64,000 bases of DNA from Roseateles sp. (GCA_015657635.1 JACDQM010000187.1:1-64000), one strand, 5' to 3'; shown: positions 19,870-30,103, counted from the stretch's first letter. Notes: generated from the letters alone by a model not told the origin. Numbers and translations are program-made.

Positions 19870-21381
19870 ATGTGCGGCATTGTTGGAGTGATATCCCAGG
19901 CGCCCGTCAATCAACTCATCTATGACGCGCTGCTGCTGCTGCAGCACCGCGGTCAGGATGCAGCCGGTATTGTCACGATGCAGGGCAACAAGTGCTTCAT
20001 GCACAAGGCGCGCGGCATGGTGCGGGATGTGTTCCGCACACGAAACATGCGCGCATTGCCGGGCACGACGGGCCTGGGCCAGGTGCGCTATCCGACAGCC
20101 GGCAATGCCTACAGCGAGGAAGAGGCCCAGCCCTTCTACGTCAACGCGCCTTTCGGCATCGTGCTGGTCCACAACGGCAACCTGACCAACGCGCATGCGC
20201 TGAAAAAGGAGCTGTTCGATATCGACCGCCGCCACATCAACACCGAGAGCGACACCGAGGTGCTGCTGAACGTGCTGGCGCATGAGATCGAGCAAGCGGC
20301 ACGCGACCTGCCGCTCAGCCCGGACGCCGTGTTCAAGGCGGTGCGCGCGGTGCACAAGCGCATCAAGGGCTCGTATGCCGTGATTGCGTTGATCGCCGGC
20401 CATGGCTTGGTGGCCTTCCGCGATCCCTTCGGCATCCGCCCGCTTTGCTTCGGCCACTCGGCAGAAGGCGAAGTGATGGTCGCCAGCGAGAGCGTGGCGC
20501 TCGAAGGCACGGGGCACAAGCTCACGCGCGATGTGGCGCCTGGTGAGGCCTTGTTCATCGACACCCAGGGGCGCCTGCACACCGAGCAGTGTGCCGAGAA
20601 CCCGGTGCTGAATCCCTGCATGTTCGAGTACGTTTACCTGGCCCGGCCGGACTCGGTGATGGACGGCATCTCGGTCTATCAGGCGCGCTTGAACATGGGC
20701 GAGACCCTGGCGCAGCGTCTGATCTCGACCATGCCGCCCAGCGACATCGATGTGGTGATCCCGATTCCCGAGTCAAGCCGCCCCTCGGCCATGCAGCTGG
20801 CACACAAGATCGGCAAGCCTTACCGCGAGGGCTTCGTGAAGAACCGCTACGTCGGCCGCACCTTCATCATGCCGGGGCAGGGCGCGCGCAAGAAGTCGGT
20901 GCGCCAGAAGCTCAATGCCATCGGCCTGGAGTTCAAGGGCCGCAATGTGCTGCTGGTCGATGACTCGATCGTGCGGGGTACGACGTCGAAGGAAATCGTG
21001 CAGATGGCGCGCGAAGCCGGTGCCCGCAAGGTGTATCTGGCTTCTGCCGCGCCGCCGGTGCGTTATCCCAATGTTTACGGCATCGATATGCCGACCAAGG
21101 AAGAGCTGGTGGCGCACAACCGCAGCATCGAGGAAATCCGCCAGTTCATTGGCGCCGATGCCTTGATCTACCAGGACGTCGACGCGATGAAGCGCGTCGT
21201 TGCGGCGCTGCATCCGGGCTTGGCCGGCTTTGAGGCCTCGTGCTTCGATGGACACTACATCACCGGTGATGTGTCGGTTGAGGACTTTGCCGCGCTGCGC
21301 GAGCAGCGCCAGAGCCAGGGCGAGGAAGAAGAGGGCCCGGCCCGCACCCGCCTGGCCTTGCAGAGCGGCCAAGAGTCCTGA
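19870..21381 (+). CDS. purF: Amidophosphoribosyltransferase
   Basis: 503-residue enzyme for the first committed step of purine synthesis: glutamine plus PRPP gives 5-phosphoribosylamine. Met1 is followed directly by the catalytic cysteine ([10 protein letters not shown]), which becomes the N-terminal nucleophile. The glutaminase domain covers about residues 1-230 and the phosphoribosyltransferase domain the rest, with the PRPP loop [13 protein letters not shown] about residues 360-372. CAAGGAAC lies before the start. metZ begins 2 bases after its stop, so the two are co-translated. Confidence 0.97.
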   Translation: MCGIVGVISQAPVNQLIYDALLLLQHRGQDAAGIVTMQGNKCFMHKARGMVRDVFRTRNMRALPGTTGLGQVRYPTAGNAYSEEEAQPFYVNAPFGIVLVHNGNLTNAHALKKELFDIDRRHINTESDTEVLLNVLAHEIEQAARDLPLSPDAVFKAVRAVHKRIKGSYAVIALIAGHGLVAFRDPFGIRPLCFGHSAEGEVMVASESVALEGTGHKLTRDVAPGEALFIDTQGRLHTEQCAENPVLNPCMFEYVYLARPDSVMDGISVYQARLNMGETLAQRLISTMPPSDIDVVIPIPESSRPSAMQLAHKIGKPYREGFVKNRYVGRTFIMPGQGARKKSVRQKLNAIGLEFKGRNVLLVDDSIVRGTTSKEIVQMAREAGARKVYLASAAPPVRYPNVYGIDMPTKEELVAHNRSIEEIRQFIGADALIYQDVDAMKRVVAALHPGLAGFEASCFDGHYITGDVSVEDFAALREQRQSQGEEEEGPARTRLALQSGQES

Positions 21382-21383
21382 AC

Positions 21384-22628
21384 ATGAGCAGTCACGACGA
21401 CGAGTTGCAGCGCATCGCGCGTGCACGTCTGCCCGAAGGGCTGCGCCCCGAGACGCTGGCTGTGCGCACGGCACTGGCGCCGAGCCAGCATGGCGAGAAC
21501 TCCGAAGGCTTGTTCCTGAGCACCAGCTTCATCCAGCCCAGTGCGGCGGAGTCGGCCAGGCGCTTTGCGAACTCCGAGGACTTCACCTATGGGCGCACCA
21601 GCAATCCGACAGTGCGCAGCCTGGAGGCGCGGCTCGCTGCCATGGAGGGCACCGAGGCGGCGGTAGCGACCGGCAGCGGCATGAGCGCCATCCTGCTGAT
21701 GTGCATGGGCCTGCTCAAGGCTGGCGACCATGTGCTGTGCTCGCGTTCGGTCTTCGGCTCGACGATCAATCTGTTCGCCAAGGAGTTCGGCAAGTTCGGC
21801 GTCCAGACCAGCTTTGTCTCGCAGACCGACCTGGACGAGTGGCGCGCAGCTATTCAGCCCAACACCCGGCTCTTCTTCGCCGAGACGCCGACCAATCCCT
21901 TGACCGAGGTCTGCGACATCGCGGCCTTGGCCGAGATGGCTCATGCGGCTGGCGCTCTGCTGGTGGTGGACAACACCTATGCCAGCCCGGCGCTGCAGCG
22001 CCCGTCTTCGCTGGGCGCTGATCTGGTGATGCATTCCGCCACCAAATTCATGGACGGCCAAGGCCGCGTGATGGGTGGAGCATTGTGCGGCCCGAATCAC
22101 CTGATCCGCGATGTGTTCGCGCCCGTGATCCGCACTGCCGGGATGGTGCTCTCGCCCTTCAATGCCTGGGTGCTGCTGAAGGGCTTGGAGACGCTCAGTC
22201 TGCGTCTCAGGGCCCAGAGCGAGCAGGCGCTGGCTGTGGCGCGCTGGCTGGAGGAGCGGCCCGAGGTGTCACGGGTCTACTACCCTGGTCTGCGCTCCCA
22301 CCCCCAACATGAACTGGCCATGCGCCAGCAGTCCGGGCTGGGCGGAGCTGTGTTGTCGTTCGAACTGTCTGGCGCGTCGCCAGAGCAGGCGAGGGCGCGT
22401 GCCTATCACGTCATCGACAGCACGCGGGTGCTGAGCATCGCGACCAATCTGGGCGATACCAAGTCCATCATCACCCATCCCGCGACGACCTCGCATGGCC
22501 GCCTCAGCGAGGCACAGCGCCAGGCTGCCGGTATCGGCCAGGGGCTGATCCGCTTGTCCGTTGGCCTCGAGCATGTGGTCGACGTCCAGGACGACCTGTT
22601 GCGTGGCCTGAGCACGCTCCCAAACTGA
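21384..22628 (+). CDS. metZ: O-succinylhomoserine sulfhydrylase
   Basis: 414-residue PLP enzyme of the Cys/Met metabolism family that makes homocysteine from O-succinylhomoserine and sulfide. The PLP lysine is in [16 protein letters not shown] about residues 214-229; the family pattern YGRTSNPTV (residues about 70-78) and SGMSAI are present. The specific assignment as MetZ rests on its place just behind purF, a conserved pairing, and on the sequence pattern; cystathionine gamma-synthase activity cannot be excluded from motifs alone. The start follows the purF stop by 2 bases. Confidence 0.92.
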   Translation: MSSHDDELQRIARARLPEGLRPETLAVRTALAPSQHGENSEGLFLSTSFIQPSAAESARRFANSEDFTYGRTSNPTVRSLEARLAAMEGTEAAVATGSGMSAILLMCMGLLKAGDHVLCSRSVFGSTINLFAKEFGKFGVQTSFVSQTDLDEWRAAIQPNTRLFFAETPTNPLTEVCDIAALAEMAHAAGALLVVDNTYASPALQRPSSLGADLVMHSATKFMDGQGRVMGGALCGPNHLIRDVFAPVIRTAGMVLSPFNAWVLLKGLETLSLRLRAQSEQALAVARWLEERPEVSRVYYPGLRSHPQHELAMRQQSGLGGAVLSFELSGASPEQARARAYHVIDSTRVLSIATNLGDTKSIITHPATTSHGRLSEAQRQAAGIGQGLIRLSVGLEHVVDVQDDLLRGLSTLPN

Positions 22629-22650
22629 ACCTCGAATAAGACTTCCTCGC

Positions 22651-24063
22651 ATGAACGACGCTAGCAAGAAGCCCGTCCGCACCCGTATCGCTCCCTCGCC
22701 AACAGGGTTTCTGCATCTGGGCACGGCGCGCACCGCCCTGTACTCCTGGGCCTATGCCCGCCATCACGGTGGCCAGTTCGTGCTGCGCATCGAAGACACC
22801 GATGTGGCCCGTTCCACCCAAGACTCGGTGGATCAGATCCTCGCTTCCATGAAGTGGCTGGGACTGGACTATGACGAAGGGCCGGTCTATCAAATGCAGC
22901 GCCTGGCGCGCTACCAAGAGGTGATCGACCAGATGATCACGGCGGGTACGGCCTACCGCTGCTACTGCACACCTGAAGAACTGGAAGCCATGAAGGCCGC
23001 ACAAGATGCCCGCGGCCAGAAGCGCCGCTACGACGGCACCTGGCGCCCTGAACCGGGCAAATCCCTGCCGGCTGTGCCGGAGGGTGTGAAGCCTGTCGTG
23101 CGCTTCAAGAATCCGATCGACGGCGACGTCACCTGGGACGATGTGGTCAAGGGACCGATCACGATCAACAACCGCGAGATTGACGACTTGATCATTCAGC
23201 GCACCGACGGTGTGCCGACCTACAACTTCGCCGTGGTGGTCGACGACTGGGACATGGCCATCACGCATGTGTTCCGCGGCGACGAGCACATCAACAACAC
23301 GCCCTGGCAGATCAATATCTTCAACGCCCTGGGTGCGCCGCTGCCGGCGTTTGGTCACCTGCCCATCATCCTGGGCGACGACGGGCTCAAGCTTTCCAAG
23401 CGCCGCGGCGCTGTCAGCGTCACCGCCTATGAGGAAAACGGCTACCTGCCAGAAGGCATGCTCAACTACTTGGCTCGCCTGGGGTGGAGCCATGGCGATG
23501 ACGAGCTGTTCTCGCGTGAGCAGATGGTCAGCTGGTTCGACGGCACCCATCTGTCGAAGAGCCCGGCGCAGTGGGATCCGGCCAAGCTTGAATGGGTCAA
23601 CAGCCACTACATCAAGCTGGCAGACAGTGCCCGTCTGGCCGCGCTTGTGCGCGAGCAGCTGAAGCGCCGCGGCGTCGCTGTCGATGCGAGCGCTGAACAG
23701 TTCGAGGCGATGTGTGCGCTGTTCAAGGATCGTTGCGTGACGACGGTGGCCTTGGCTGATTGGCTCGGCATGTACTTCGGGCCGGTGGCGCCAAGTGCCG
23801 AGGACGCCGCAACGCATCTGACGGACGCGATTCGACCTGCACTGGCCTCGCTCGCCGATGGCCTGGCTTCGCTGGCGGCATGGAACAAGGCAGAGATCCA
23901 GACGGTGTTGAAGAGCACGCTGGGCGCGCATGGCTTGAAGATGCCGCAACTGGCCATGCCTGTGCGCGTGGCCGTCTGCGGCCGTGCCCAAACTCCATCG
24001 CTCGATGCCGTGCTTGAACTGTTCGCCAAAGAAATTGTTGTGGAACGCTTGCGCAGTGCGTAA
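22651..24063 (+). CDS. gltX: Glutamyl-tRNA synthetase
   Basis: 470-residue class I aminoacyl-tRNA synthetase charging tRNA-Glu. The ATP-binding HIGH-type motif appears as [15 protein letters not shown] (residues 11-25) and the KMSKS-type loop as KLSKRRG about residues 249-255. The C-terminal anticodon-binding domain is complete. The -35 element of the following tRNA operon lies inside its last codons. One of its substrates, tRNA-Glu(TTC), is encoded 214 bases downstream. Confidence 0.97.
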   Translation: MNDASKKPVRTRIAPSPTGFLHLGTARTALYSWAYARHHGGQFVLRIEDTDVARSTQDSVDQILASMKWLGLDYDEGPVYQMQRLARYQEVIDQMITAGTAYRCYCTPEELEAMKAAQDARGQKRRYDGTWRPEPGKSLPAVPEGVKPVVRFKNPIDGDVTWDDVVKGPITINNREIDDLIIQRTDGVPTYNFAVVVDDWDMAITHVFRGDEHINNTPWQINIFNALGAPLPAFGHLPIILGDDGLKLSKRRGAVSVTAYEENGYLPEGMLNYLARLGWSHGDDELFSREQMVSWFDGTHLSKSPAQWDPAKLEWVNSHYIKLADSARLAALVREQLKRRGVAVDASAEQFEAMCALFKDRCVTTVALADWLGMYFGPVAPSAEDAATHLTDAIRPALASLADGLASLAAWNKAEIQTVLKSTLGAHGLKMPQLAMPVRVAVCGRAQTPSLDAVLELFAKEIVVERLRSA

Positions 24064-24078
24064 AAACTCTCCTATAAT
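24049..24078 (+). promoter_or_regulatory. Sigma-70 promoter of the tRNA operon
   Basis: TTGCGC (24049-24054), 18-base spacer, perfect TATAAT (24073-24078). It points at the tRNA-Ala gene 77 bases on, and the -35 box lies within the end of gltX. Confidence 0.8.
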
Positions 24079-24155
24079 CTATGTCTCGCTTGAACAGCGC
24101 GAAACACCAAGAGCCTCAGGCTGACGAGATTGATTCTCTGAATTCTGCAGTTCAC

Positions 24156-24231
<76 letters not shown>

Positions 24232-24276
24232 AAGGCTTCGGCTGAGGTGGCGCGCGGTTCAAGTCAAGAAGGATTA

Positions 24277-24352
24277 GTCCCCTTCGTCTAGAGGCCTAGG
24301 ACACCACCCTTTCACGGTGACTACAGGGGTTCGAATCCCCTAGGGGACGCCA
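24277..24352 (+). tRNA. tRNA-Glu (TTC)
   Basis: 76 bases with encoded CCA. Acceptor GTCCCCT (24277-24283) pairs with AGGGGAC (24342-24348); anticodon stem CCACC/GGTGA-side with loop holding TTC; T arm GGGGTTCGAATCCCC is perfect. It lies 45 bases after tRNA-Ala. Confidence 0.97.
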
Positions 24353-24479
24353 ATTTGATTGGCAGTCCGTCGCAAGACGGAATGTTGGTTGAATATCTGC
24401 CGCAAGGCGGGCAAGTTTGATAAGACTTGGCAATTGATCGAGAGAGTATCTCGAAAAATATGCGAAACTTATCCCACGC

Positions 24480-24556
24480 GGAGTGGTAGTTCAGTTGGTT
24501 AGAATACCGGCCTGTCACGCCGGGGGTCGCGGGTTCGAGCCCCGTCCACTCCGCCA
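24480..24556 (+). tRNA. tRNA-Asp (GTC)
   Basis: 77 bases with encoded CCA. Acceptor GGAGTGG (24480-24486) pairs with CCACTCC (24546-24552); anticodon stem CCGGC/GCCGG around loop CTGTCAC, anticodon GTC; T arm CGGGTTCGAGCCCCG. Separated from tRNA-Glu by 127 bases with nothing recognisable in them. Confidence 0.97.
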
Positions 24557-24565
24557 AAAACAAGG

Positions 24566-24598
24566 AAACCCCTGGAGCGTATGCCCCAGGGGTTTTTT
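24566..24598 (+). terminator. Rho-independent terminator of the tRNA operon
   Basis: Perfect 10-bp stem AAACCCCTGG (24566-24575) / CCAGGGGTTT (24586-24595), 10-base loop, six T in all at the 3' side. It starts 10 bases after tRNA-Asp and, read on the other strand, may also stop the lexA-side transcript ending at 24687. Confidence 0.93.
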
Positions 24599-24686
24599 CG
24601 TTGGCACGCCACAGATACTGTGAGCGTGCCGGACCTGTTATCTCAAATACGCTCGCTGATATTGGCTGTTGCCCACACAAATACGT

Positions 24687-24974
24687 TCAGGCGTGGCAGC
24701 CGTACAGGTGTTGGCGTCGTTCGCTGAAGTGCCACCAAGGCCTTGGCGGCCCACCGGCCATGAAATCGACTGCCGCCATCAAGGTGTCGAGCGTGCAGGG
24801 GTCTTGCCGCTGGCCGCTCAGGCGGCACAGGCGCTGGTACAGCGCATAAGGATCGTGCCGACGCAGATCCTTGGGTCGAACAACGCCCAGCGCGCGCAGA
24901 TCGGCGGCGACGGCAGGTCCGACATTCGGGATCTGCTCCAGGGTGAAGCACTCTTCGAAATGGCGCGCCTTCAT
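24687..24974 (-). CDS. Small helix-hairpin-helix protein (Cdd1-like)
   Basis: 95-residue protein with a helix-hairpin-helix signature near the N-terminus (LEQIPNVGPAVAADLRALGV, about residues 12-31), a motif that binds DNA backbone without sequence preference, followed by DLRRHDPYALYQRLCRLSG. It resembles the short 'pathogenicity locus' Cdd1-type proteins, whose function is not established. It starts 1 base after the lexA stop on the same strand, so it is almost certainly on the lexA transcript and under SOS control. That context suggests a DNA-repair or nucleic-acid role, but nothing more can be read from it. Confidence 0.8.
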   Translation of the reverse strand: MKARHFEECFTLEQIPNVGPAVAADLRALGVVRPKDLRRHDPYALYQRLCRLSGQRQDPCTLDTLMAAVDFMAGGPPRPWWHFSERRQHLYGCHA

Positions 24975-24975
24975 G

Positions 24976-25680
24976 TCAGCCTCCGAACTCAGCGCGAATC
25001 AGTCCCACGGCCAGGCCTTCGATGCTGAAGTCGTCGCCTGCATTGACCAGAATGGGCTTGAAGTCTGCGTTCTCGGGCAGCAGCGCGATGCCGTCCCGGC
25101 TGCGCTTGTAGCGCTTCACAGTCACTTCGTCGCCAATCCGCGCGACGACGATCTGGCCGTTCTTGGCCTCCTTGGCTTGCTGAACTGCGAGCAAGTCGCC
25201 ATCCATGATGCCGATGTCCTTCATGCTCATGCCGCGGACCTTCAGCAGAAAGTCAGGCCGGCGCGCGAACATCCCGGCCTCAAGCGTGTAGGTCTGCTCG
25301 ACATGCTCCTGCGCAAGAATGGGCTGGCCTGCGGCGACACGCCCGACCAGGGGCAGGGTCAGTTGGGCAATGCCGGGCATGGGCAGAGTGAACTGCTGAT
25401 TGGCAGCTTCACGCGCCAGTCGCGCCTGATGCACCGACTTCAATGTGTCAGACTTCAGCCGGATGCCGCGCGAGGTGCCGCCGACCAGTTCGATCGCGCC
25501 TTTGCGCGCCAGGGCTTGCAGGTGTTCCTCCGCTGCATTGGCCGAGCGAAAGCCGAGTTCGGCGGCAATCTCGGCCCGCGTTGGTGGGGCGCCGGTGCGC
25601 TCTATCGCCTCACGCACCAGATCAAGGATCTGCTGCTGCCGGGCGGTCAATCGGATTTCGCTGATGGGCTGATCGTCCAC
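24976..25680 (-). CDS. lexA: LexA repressor
   Basis: 234-residue SOS repressor and RecA-stimulated autoprotease. N-terminal winged helix-turn-helix ([13 protein letters not shown] to about residue 70), then the S24 protease domain with the Ala-Gly cleavage bond in [12 protein letters not shown], the catalytic serine in [16 protein letters not shown] and the catalytic lysine in [13 protein letters not shown] chose GTG at 25680 with GAGG 5 bases before it. An in-frame ATG at 25746 is rejected because two LexA boxes lie inside the 66 bases it would add. It is divergent from an asparaginase gene and followed directly by a helix-hairpin-helix gene. Confidence 0.94.
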   Translation of the reverse strand: MDDQPISEIRLTARQQQILDLVREAIERTGAPPTRAEIAAELGFRSANAAEEHLQALARKGAIELVGGTSRGIRLKSDTLKSVHQARLAREAANQQFTLPMPGIAQLTLPLVGRVAAGQPILAQEHVEQTYTLEAGMFARRPDFLLKVRGMSMKDIGIMDGDLLAVQQAKEAKNGQIVVARIGDEVTVKRYKRSRDGIALLPENADFKPILVNAGDDFSIEGLAVGLIRAEFGG

Positions 25681-25715
25681 AAACACCTCGCTGACACCCA
25701 AGCTATGGGCGATGC

Positions 25716-25731
25716 CTGAGTATATATCCAG
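25716..25731. promoter_or_regulatory. LexA box, lexA-proximal
   Basis: CTGAGTATATATCCAG fits the CTG-N10-CAG LexA operator of gamma- and betaproteobacteria, with an AT-rich centre. It lies 36 bases before the lexA start on the minus strand and would serve autoregulation. Confidence 0.85.
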
Positions 25732-25734
25732 TAT

Positions 25735-25750
25735 CTGTATGCTCATCCAG
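25735..25750. promoter_or_regulatory. LexA box, second copy
   Basis: CTGTATGCTCATCCAG is a second CTG-N10-CAG, 19 bases centre to centre from the first, about two helix turns, suiting cooperative binding. It lies only 20 bases before the divergent asparaginase start at 25771. Confidence 0.82.
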
Positions 25751-25770
25751 TATTTTGATCGGGAGACTTC

Positions 25771-26699
25771 ATGCTTGTGATTCTTGGGACTGGCGGCACG
25801 ATTGCCGGCCAGGCAGCCGACGCTGCAGACAATGTGGGCTACAAGGCCGCCAGCTGGCCGTCGAGCAGCTGATTCAGGCTGTTCCGTCGCTGAGTGCTTA
25901 TCCGCTGGAATGCGAGCAAGTCGCCCAGTTGGACAGCAAGGACATGGACTTCGCGACTTGGCAGCGCTTGGCTCGGGCTGTGGAAAGGCACTTGGCGCGT
26001 CCCGAGGTGCAGGGCTTGGTGATCACCCATGGCACGGACACGCTGGAGGAGACTGCCTTCTTCCTGCAACGTCTGCTGGCGCCGACAAAGCCAGTTGTCC
26101 TCACGGCCGCGATGCGTCCGGCCACAGCGTTGCTGGCCGACGGGCCGCAGAACATGCTGGATGCGGTTCGCGTGGCGTCCTTGCCTTCAGCCCGCGGCGT
26201 CGTGACCGTGCTTGCCGGCAAGGTGTACGGGCCGGAGCAGATCCGCAAGGTGCACAGCTACCGGCTGGATGCTTTCGCGTCGAGTGATGGCGGGCAGCTG
26301 GCCCTGGTCGAGGAGGGGGTGGTGCGCCTCACCGGTGCCTGGCCAGGCGATGGAGCCGGCTTGGGCATCAGCCGCATTGACCGGCCGGCCGAGCGGTGGC
26401 CGCGCGTGCAGATCGTCTGGAACCATGTCGGCGCCGATGGCAGCATGGTCGACGCGCTGCTGGCGCAAGGTGTCGACGGCATCGTCGTGGCGGCCACCGG
26501 CAATGGCACGGTGTCTGCAGGCCTGGAGGCCGCGTTGCGGCGCGCCAGTGAGCAAGGGGTCGCGGTGGTGATCGGCACGCGCTGTGACTCAGGCGCTGTG
26601 ATTGCGGCGCCGAACACTCAAGCGCCCTGGCGGACCGCCGGGGCGCTGAGTCCAGTCAAGGCGCGCATCGACTTGCTGCTCGCCCTGCTGGGTAACTAA
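25771..26699 (+). CDS. L-asparaginase, frameshifted
   Basis: Asparaginase/glutaminase-family amidohydrolase that splits asparagine to aspartate and ammonia. The first catalytic threonine is in [11 protein letters not shown] at the N-terminus and the second block is [18 protein letters not shown] and ATGNGTVS follow as usual. No signal peptide is visible, so it is cytoplasmic. GGGAG precedes the start. The frame breaks after VGYKA: the sequence reads GCCGCCAG at about 25846-25853 where GCCGGCCAG is needed for [13 protein letters not shown], which continues in another frame to 26699. With one G restored the product is 309 residues. It is divergent from lexA and its promoter region contains the LexA boxes. 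Confidence 0.88.
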
Positions 26700-26703
26700 C
26701 GGC

Positions 26704-27128
26704 TCAGGCGAGCGTCAGTGTGACGTCGATGTTGCCGCGGGTGGCGTTCGAATAGGGGCAGACCTGGTGTGCGGTATCCACCAGGTCCTGGGCGACGCGC
26801 GGTCGACGCCAGGCAGGGAAATGCTCATCGCCACCTGGATGCCGAAGCCGCTCGGGATCGGGCCGATGCCCACATCCGCGGTGATCGACGCATCGCCCGG
26901 CAGGGCCACCTTCTTCATCATCGCGACATGCTTGAGCGCGCCGATGAAACAGGCCGAGTAGCCGGCTGCGAACAGCTGCTCTGGATTCGTGCCATTGCCG
27001 CCGGGGCCGCCCAGCTCTTTAGGCGTGCTCAGTGTGACGTTGAGGGCGCCGTCCGAGCTGGATGCGCTGCCTTGGCGGCCGCCGGTGGAGGTGGCGCGGG
27101 CGGTGTAGAGAACTTTGTCGAGGGCCAT
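26704..27128 (-). CDS. ohr: Organic hydroperoxide resistance protein Ohr, frameshifted
   Basis: OsmC/Ohr-fold thiol peroxidase that reduces fatty-acid and other organic hydroperoxides using dihydrolipoamide. The peroxidatic cysteine is in [12 protein letters not shown] (residue about 60). The resolving cysteine, in [12 protein letters not shown], is present but out of frame: after SLPGVDRA one base is missing (plus-strand C near 26796, GCGGTC reading GCGTC), and [17 protein letters not shown] continues in another frame to a stop at 26704-26706. Restored length is 141 residues, typical for Ohr. CAGGAG lies before the start. It follows ohrR on the same strand, the usual arrangement. The uncorrected frame ends at about 26715 in unrelated residues. 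Confidence 0.92.
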
Positions 27129-27670
27129 GGTTTAACTCCTGTGAGTGAGTGGGTTGGCGGGGGGGTGAACGGTGTATCAGCCCTGCGGGCTGCGGCATCA
27201 ATGAGTTGCTGCCGCAACTGCTGCAGTCGCTGGGTCAGGGAGCTCAGTTCTTCAAGTGAGCAGGCGCTGGCGCAGGCCAGCTTGGCCGGAATGGGCAGGG
27301 CCTGCTGCTTCATGGCCAGGCCTTGCTCGGTGAGAAAAACATGCACACGCCGCTCGTCCTCGGCGGCGCGTTGGCGGGAGATCAGCTGCGCTGCTTCCAT
27401 GCGCTTGAGCAGCGGGGTCAGGGTGCCCGAGTCGAGCGACAGACGCTCGCCGAGCGTCGACACGCTCGGCCCGTCCTGTTCCCACAGCACCAGCAGCACC
27501 AGATACTGCGGATAGGTCAGGCCCAGCGGTTCAAGCAAAGGCTTGTAGAGCTTGGTCATCGCCAATGAGCTTGAATACAGCGCGAAGCACAGCTGGCGGT
27601 CCAGCCGCAGCCAGTCGGCGCTGGCGTCGCGGGCGGGAGTTGGCTGGGTCTGGGTGCGTGGCATGGGCAT
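27029..27670 (-). CDS. ohrR: MarR-family peroxide sensor OhrR, probable frameshift at 3' end
   Basis: MarR-type repressor of ohr, released from DNA when its N-terminal cysteine is oxidised by organic peroxides. The sensor cysteine is in [24 protein letters not shown] cut across about residues 22-45, and the winged helix has [13 protein letters not shown] and [16 protein letters not shown]. As drawn the frame runs 100 bases into ohr, coding a Pro-rich tail that is just ohr read out of frame. If one G is missing from the run near 27181-27183, the protein ends at the TGA at 27177-27179 after about 163 residues, normal for OhrR; I think this is the true end. The start at 27670 is uncertain (27664 is possible); a TTG at 27700 would place the operator inside the gene. 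Confidence 0.88.
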   Translation of the reverse strand: MPMPRTQTQPTPARDASADWLRLDRQLCFALYSSSLAMTKLYKPLLEPLGLTYPQYLVLLVLWEQDGPSVSTLGERLSLDSGTLTPLLKRMEAAQLISRQRAAEDERRVHVFLTEQGLAMKQQALPIPAKLACASACSLEELSSLTQRLQQLRQQLIDAAARRADTPFTPPPTHSLTGVKPWPSTKFSTPPAPPPPAAAKAAHPARTAPSTSH

Positions 27671-27680
27671 TAATGTATGA

Positions 27681-27695
27681 TGCAATTCAATCGCA
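27681..27695. promoter_or_regulatory. Putative OhrR operator
   Basis: TGCAATTCAATCGCA is a 15-base near-perfect inverted repeat (TGCRATT-N-AAT(T/C)GCA), similar in shape to the AATT-rich operators known for OhrR. It lies just upstream of ohrR and 36 bases before the divergent DUF1304 gene. Confidence 0.55.
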
Positions 27696-27731
27696 CACAA
27701 TCTAAAGGGGCTTTGGGCCCAGGAGCTTTGT

Positions 27732-28085
27732 ATGAACCTGACGATCTCGAGCGTGCTGGTGGCCCTGCTCGCGGCACTGCACGTCTACATCATGGTGCTG
27801 GAAATGTTTCTGTGGACGACACCGCGCGGCCGGCGCGCGTTCGGGCTGACGCCTGAGTTCGCCGAGGCCAGCAAGGTGCTGGCCGCCAACCAGGGGCTCT
27901 ACAACGGTTTCCTGGCTGCCGGCTTGTTCTGGGGCCTGCTGCGCGGCGACGTGGCGACGCAACTCTTCTTCCTGGGCTGCGTGCTCGTGGCTGGCCTCTA
28001 CGGCGCTGCTACGGCCAGCCGCAAGATCCTGTTCGTACAGGCGGTACCGGCGGCGATCAGCATCGCCGCCGTACTGCTGAACTGA
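27732..28085 (+). CDS. DUF1304 family membrane protein
   Basis: 117-residue inner-membrane protein with four hydrophobic segments (about residues 5-25, 52-70, 76-93 and 97-115). The start pattern VLVALLAALHVYIMVLEMFLW and LAANQGLYNGFLAAG are typical of DUF1304, a family of unknown function. AGGAG lies 7 bases before the start. It is divergent from ohrR with the putative OhrR operator between, so peroxide-responsive expression is plausible but unproven. It converges with the ABC-F gene; the two stops are 6 bases apart within the short palindrome CTGAGCGGGCTCAG. Confidence 0.88.
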   Translation: MNLTISSVLVALLAALHVYIMVLEMFLWTTPRGRRAFGLTPEFAEASKVLAANQGLYNGFLAAGLFWGLLRGDVATQLFFLGCVLVAGLYGAATASRKILFVQAVPAAISIAAVLLN

Positions 28086-28091
28086 GCGGGC

Positions 28092-30103
28092 TCAGGCCCC
28101 GGCCTGGATGGCGTCGACCTGGGCGCTGAGCTCGAGCCAGCGCAACTCGGCCGACTCAAGCTCATCGTGGATTGCCTTCAGCCGCTTGCCGAGCTCGGCG
28201 ATGCGGGCGGCTGCAGCGCTACCGCTGGCAAGTTCGCCCTCGACAGCCGTGCGCTCGTCAGCCAGCTTGTTCAGCGTGGCGTCAATCTGGTCCATCTCGC
28301 GGCGCAAGGGCTTGGTCTGCTCGGCCAGCCTTTGCCTAGCCTGGCCGCTGGCCTTGCGGTCTTCACGTTTGAACACCGGCGCTGGAGCGCTGGCCTCGAC
28401 AACCGCAGCGGCCACCGGAGCGACCACAGCTGCAGCAGCAGCGGCCGATGAGGCCGCCGGCAGCTTGGCCGCCTGACGCGCAGCTTCCTTGGCTTGCTTG
28501 GCCGCTTCCTTGGACTGGTCGAGCAGCCACTTCTGGTAATCATCCAGATCGCCATCAAAAGGCCCGACCTTGCCGTCGGCCACCAGCCAGAACTCGTCGC
28601 AGACCTCGCGCAGCAGCGCGCGGTCATGGCTGACCAGCATCACCGTGCCTCGAACTCGTTGAGCGCCATCGACAGCGCCTCGCGGGTCTGCAGGTCCAGA
28701 TGGTTGGTCGGCTCGTCCAGCAGCAGCAGGTTGGGGCGCTGCCAGACCAGCATGGCCAGCACCAGCCGCGCCTTCTCGCCGCCTGAGAGGCTGCCTACGG
28801 CCTGGTTGACCATATCGCCGACGAAGCGGAACTGGCCCAGGAAGTCACGCAACTCCTGCTCGCGGGCGCCGGGGCTGACTTCCTTGGCCAGGCGCACCAT
28901 GTGCGACAGCGGCCCCTCATCGGGACGCAGCACATCCATCTCCTGCTGGGCGAAGTAGCCGATCGACAGGCCCTTGCCTTCGGTGATTTTGCCGCCCATG
29001 GCGCGCTGCATGCGCGCCACCGTCTTCACGACAGTGGACTTGCCCTGGCCGTTGGCGCCCAGGATGCCGATGCGCTGGCCGGCCAGCACCGAGCGGTCGA
29101 TCCCGCGCACGATGATCTTGTCGCCTTCGGGCGTCGCGTAGCCACAGGCCACCTCGTCGAACATCAACATCGGGTTCGGCAGGCTGATGGGCTCGCGGAA
29201 CTCGAAGGAGAAGTCCGAGGCGGTCAGCACCGGCGCCAGCCGCTCCATGCGCTCCAGTGCCTTCACGCGGCTCTGGGCCTGCTTGGCCTTGCTGGCCTTG
29301 GCCTTGAAGCGGTCGATGAACTTTTGCAGATGGGCCATGCGGTCCTGCTGCTTCTCGAAGGCGGCCTGCTGCAGCACCATGCGCTCGGCGCGCATCGCTT
29401 CAAACGCGGTGTAGTTGCCGCCGTAGCGCATCAGCTTGGCCTCGTCCAGGTGCAGGGTCACCTTGGTGATCGCATCGAGGAACTCGCGGTCGTGGCTGAT
29501 GATGATCAGTGTGCCGTCATAGCGCTGCAGCCAGGCTTCCAGCCAGACCAGGGCGTCCAGGTCCAGGTGGTTGGTCGGCTCGTCCAGCAGCATCAGATCA
29601 GCCGGGCACATCAGGGCGCGGGCCAGCTGCAGGCGCATGCGCCAGCCGCCCGAGAAGCTGTTCACCGGCGCATCGACCTGCACCCCCTTGAAGCCCAGAC
29701 CCATCAGCAGTGCCTGGGCGCGCGGACGCGCATCGAAGGCGCCAGCATCCATCAGCAGGCCGTGCGCATCGGCCATCGCGTGGCCGTCCTCGGCCGCTTC
29801 GGCCTCTTCCAGCGCCTTGCGGGCGGCCATCAGGCGGGTGTCGCCTTCCAGCACATAGTCGGTCGCCGGCATCTCGGTCTCCGGCATGTTCTGCGCCACC
29901 TCGCCTACGGCCCATTGGCGGGGGATCTCCACCTCGCCCTTGTCGCTTTGCAGGCGGTCGGTCAGCAGGGCGAACAGGCTGGACTTGCCCGCACCGTTGC
30001 GCCCCACCAGGCCGACCTTCTCGCCAGGCTGAAGCGTGACGCTCGCGTCATCGAGAACGATCTTGGTGCCGCGGCGCAGCGTGATATTGCGCAGCGTGAT
30101 CAT
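28092..30103 (-). CDS. ABC-F family ATPase, YheS-like, frameshifted
   Basis: Duplicated ABC ATPase without membrane part; ABC-F proteins work on the ribosome. Two Walker A motifs (GLVGRNGAGKSSL about residues 32-44; GILGANGQGKSTV in the second half), two signatures (SFSGGWRMRL, SLSGGEKARL) and two Walker B blocks (LMLLDEPTNHLDLDAL, LLLLDEPTNHLDLQTR) are visible, with the P-site linker KAKASKAKQAQSR between and a charged coiled-coil C-terminus. Overall order matches E. coli YheS. The frame breaks after ALNEFEG: plus-strand CC at 28648-28649 should be CCC; GTVMLVSHDRALLREV then continues to 28092. Restored length is 670 residues. Its start overlaps the prmB stop by four bases. Confidence 0.92.
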
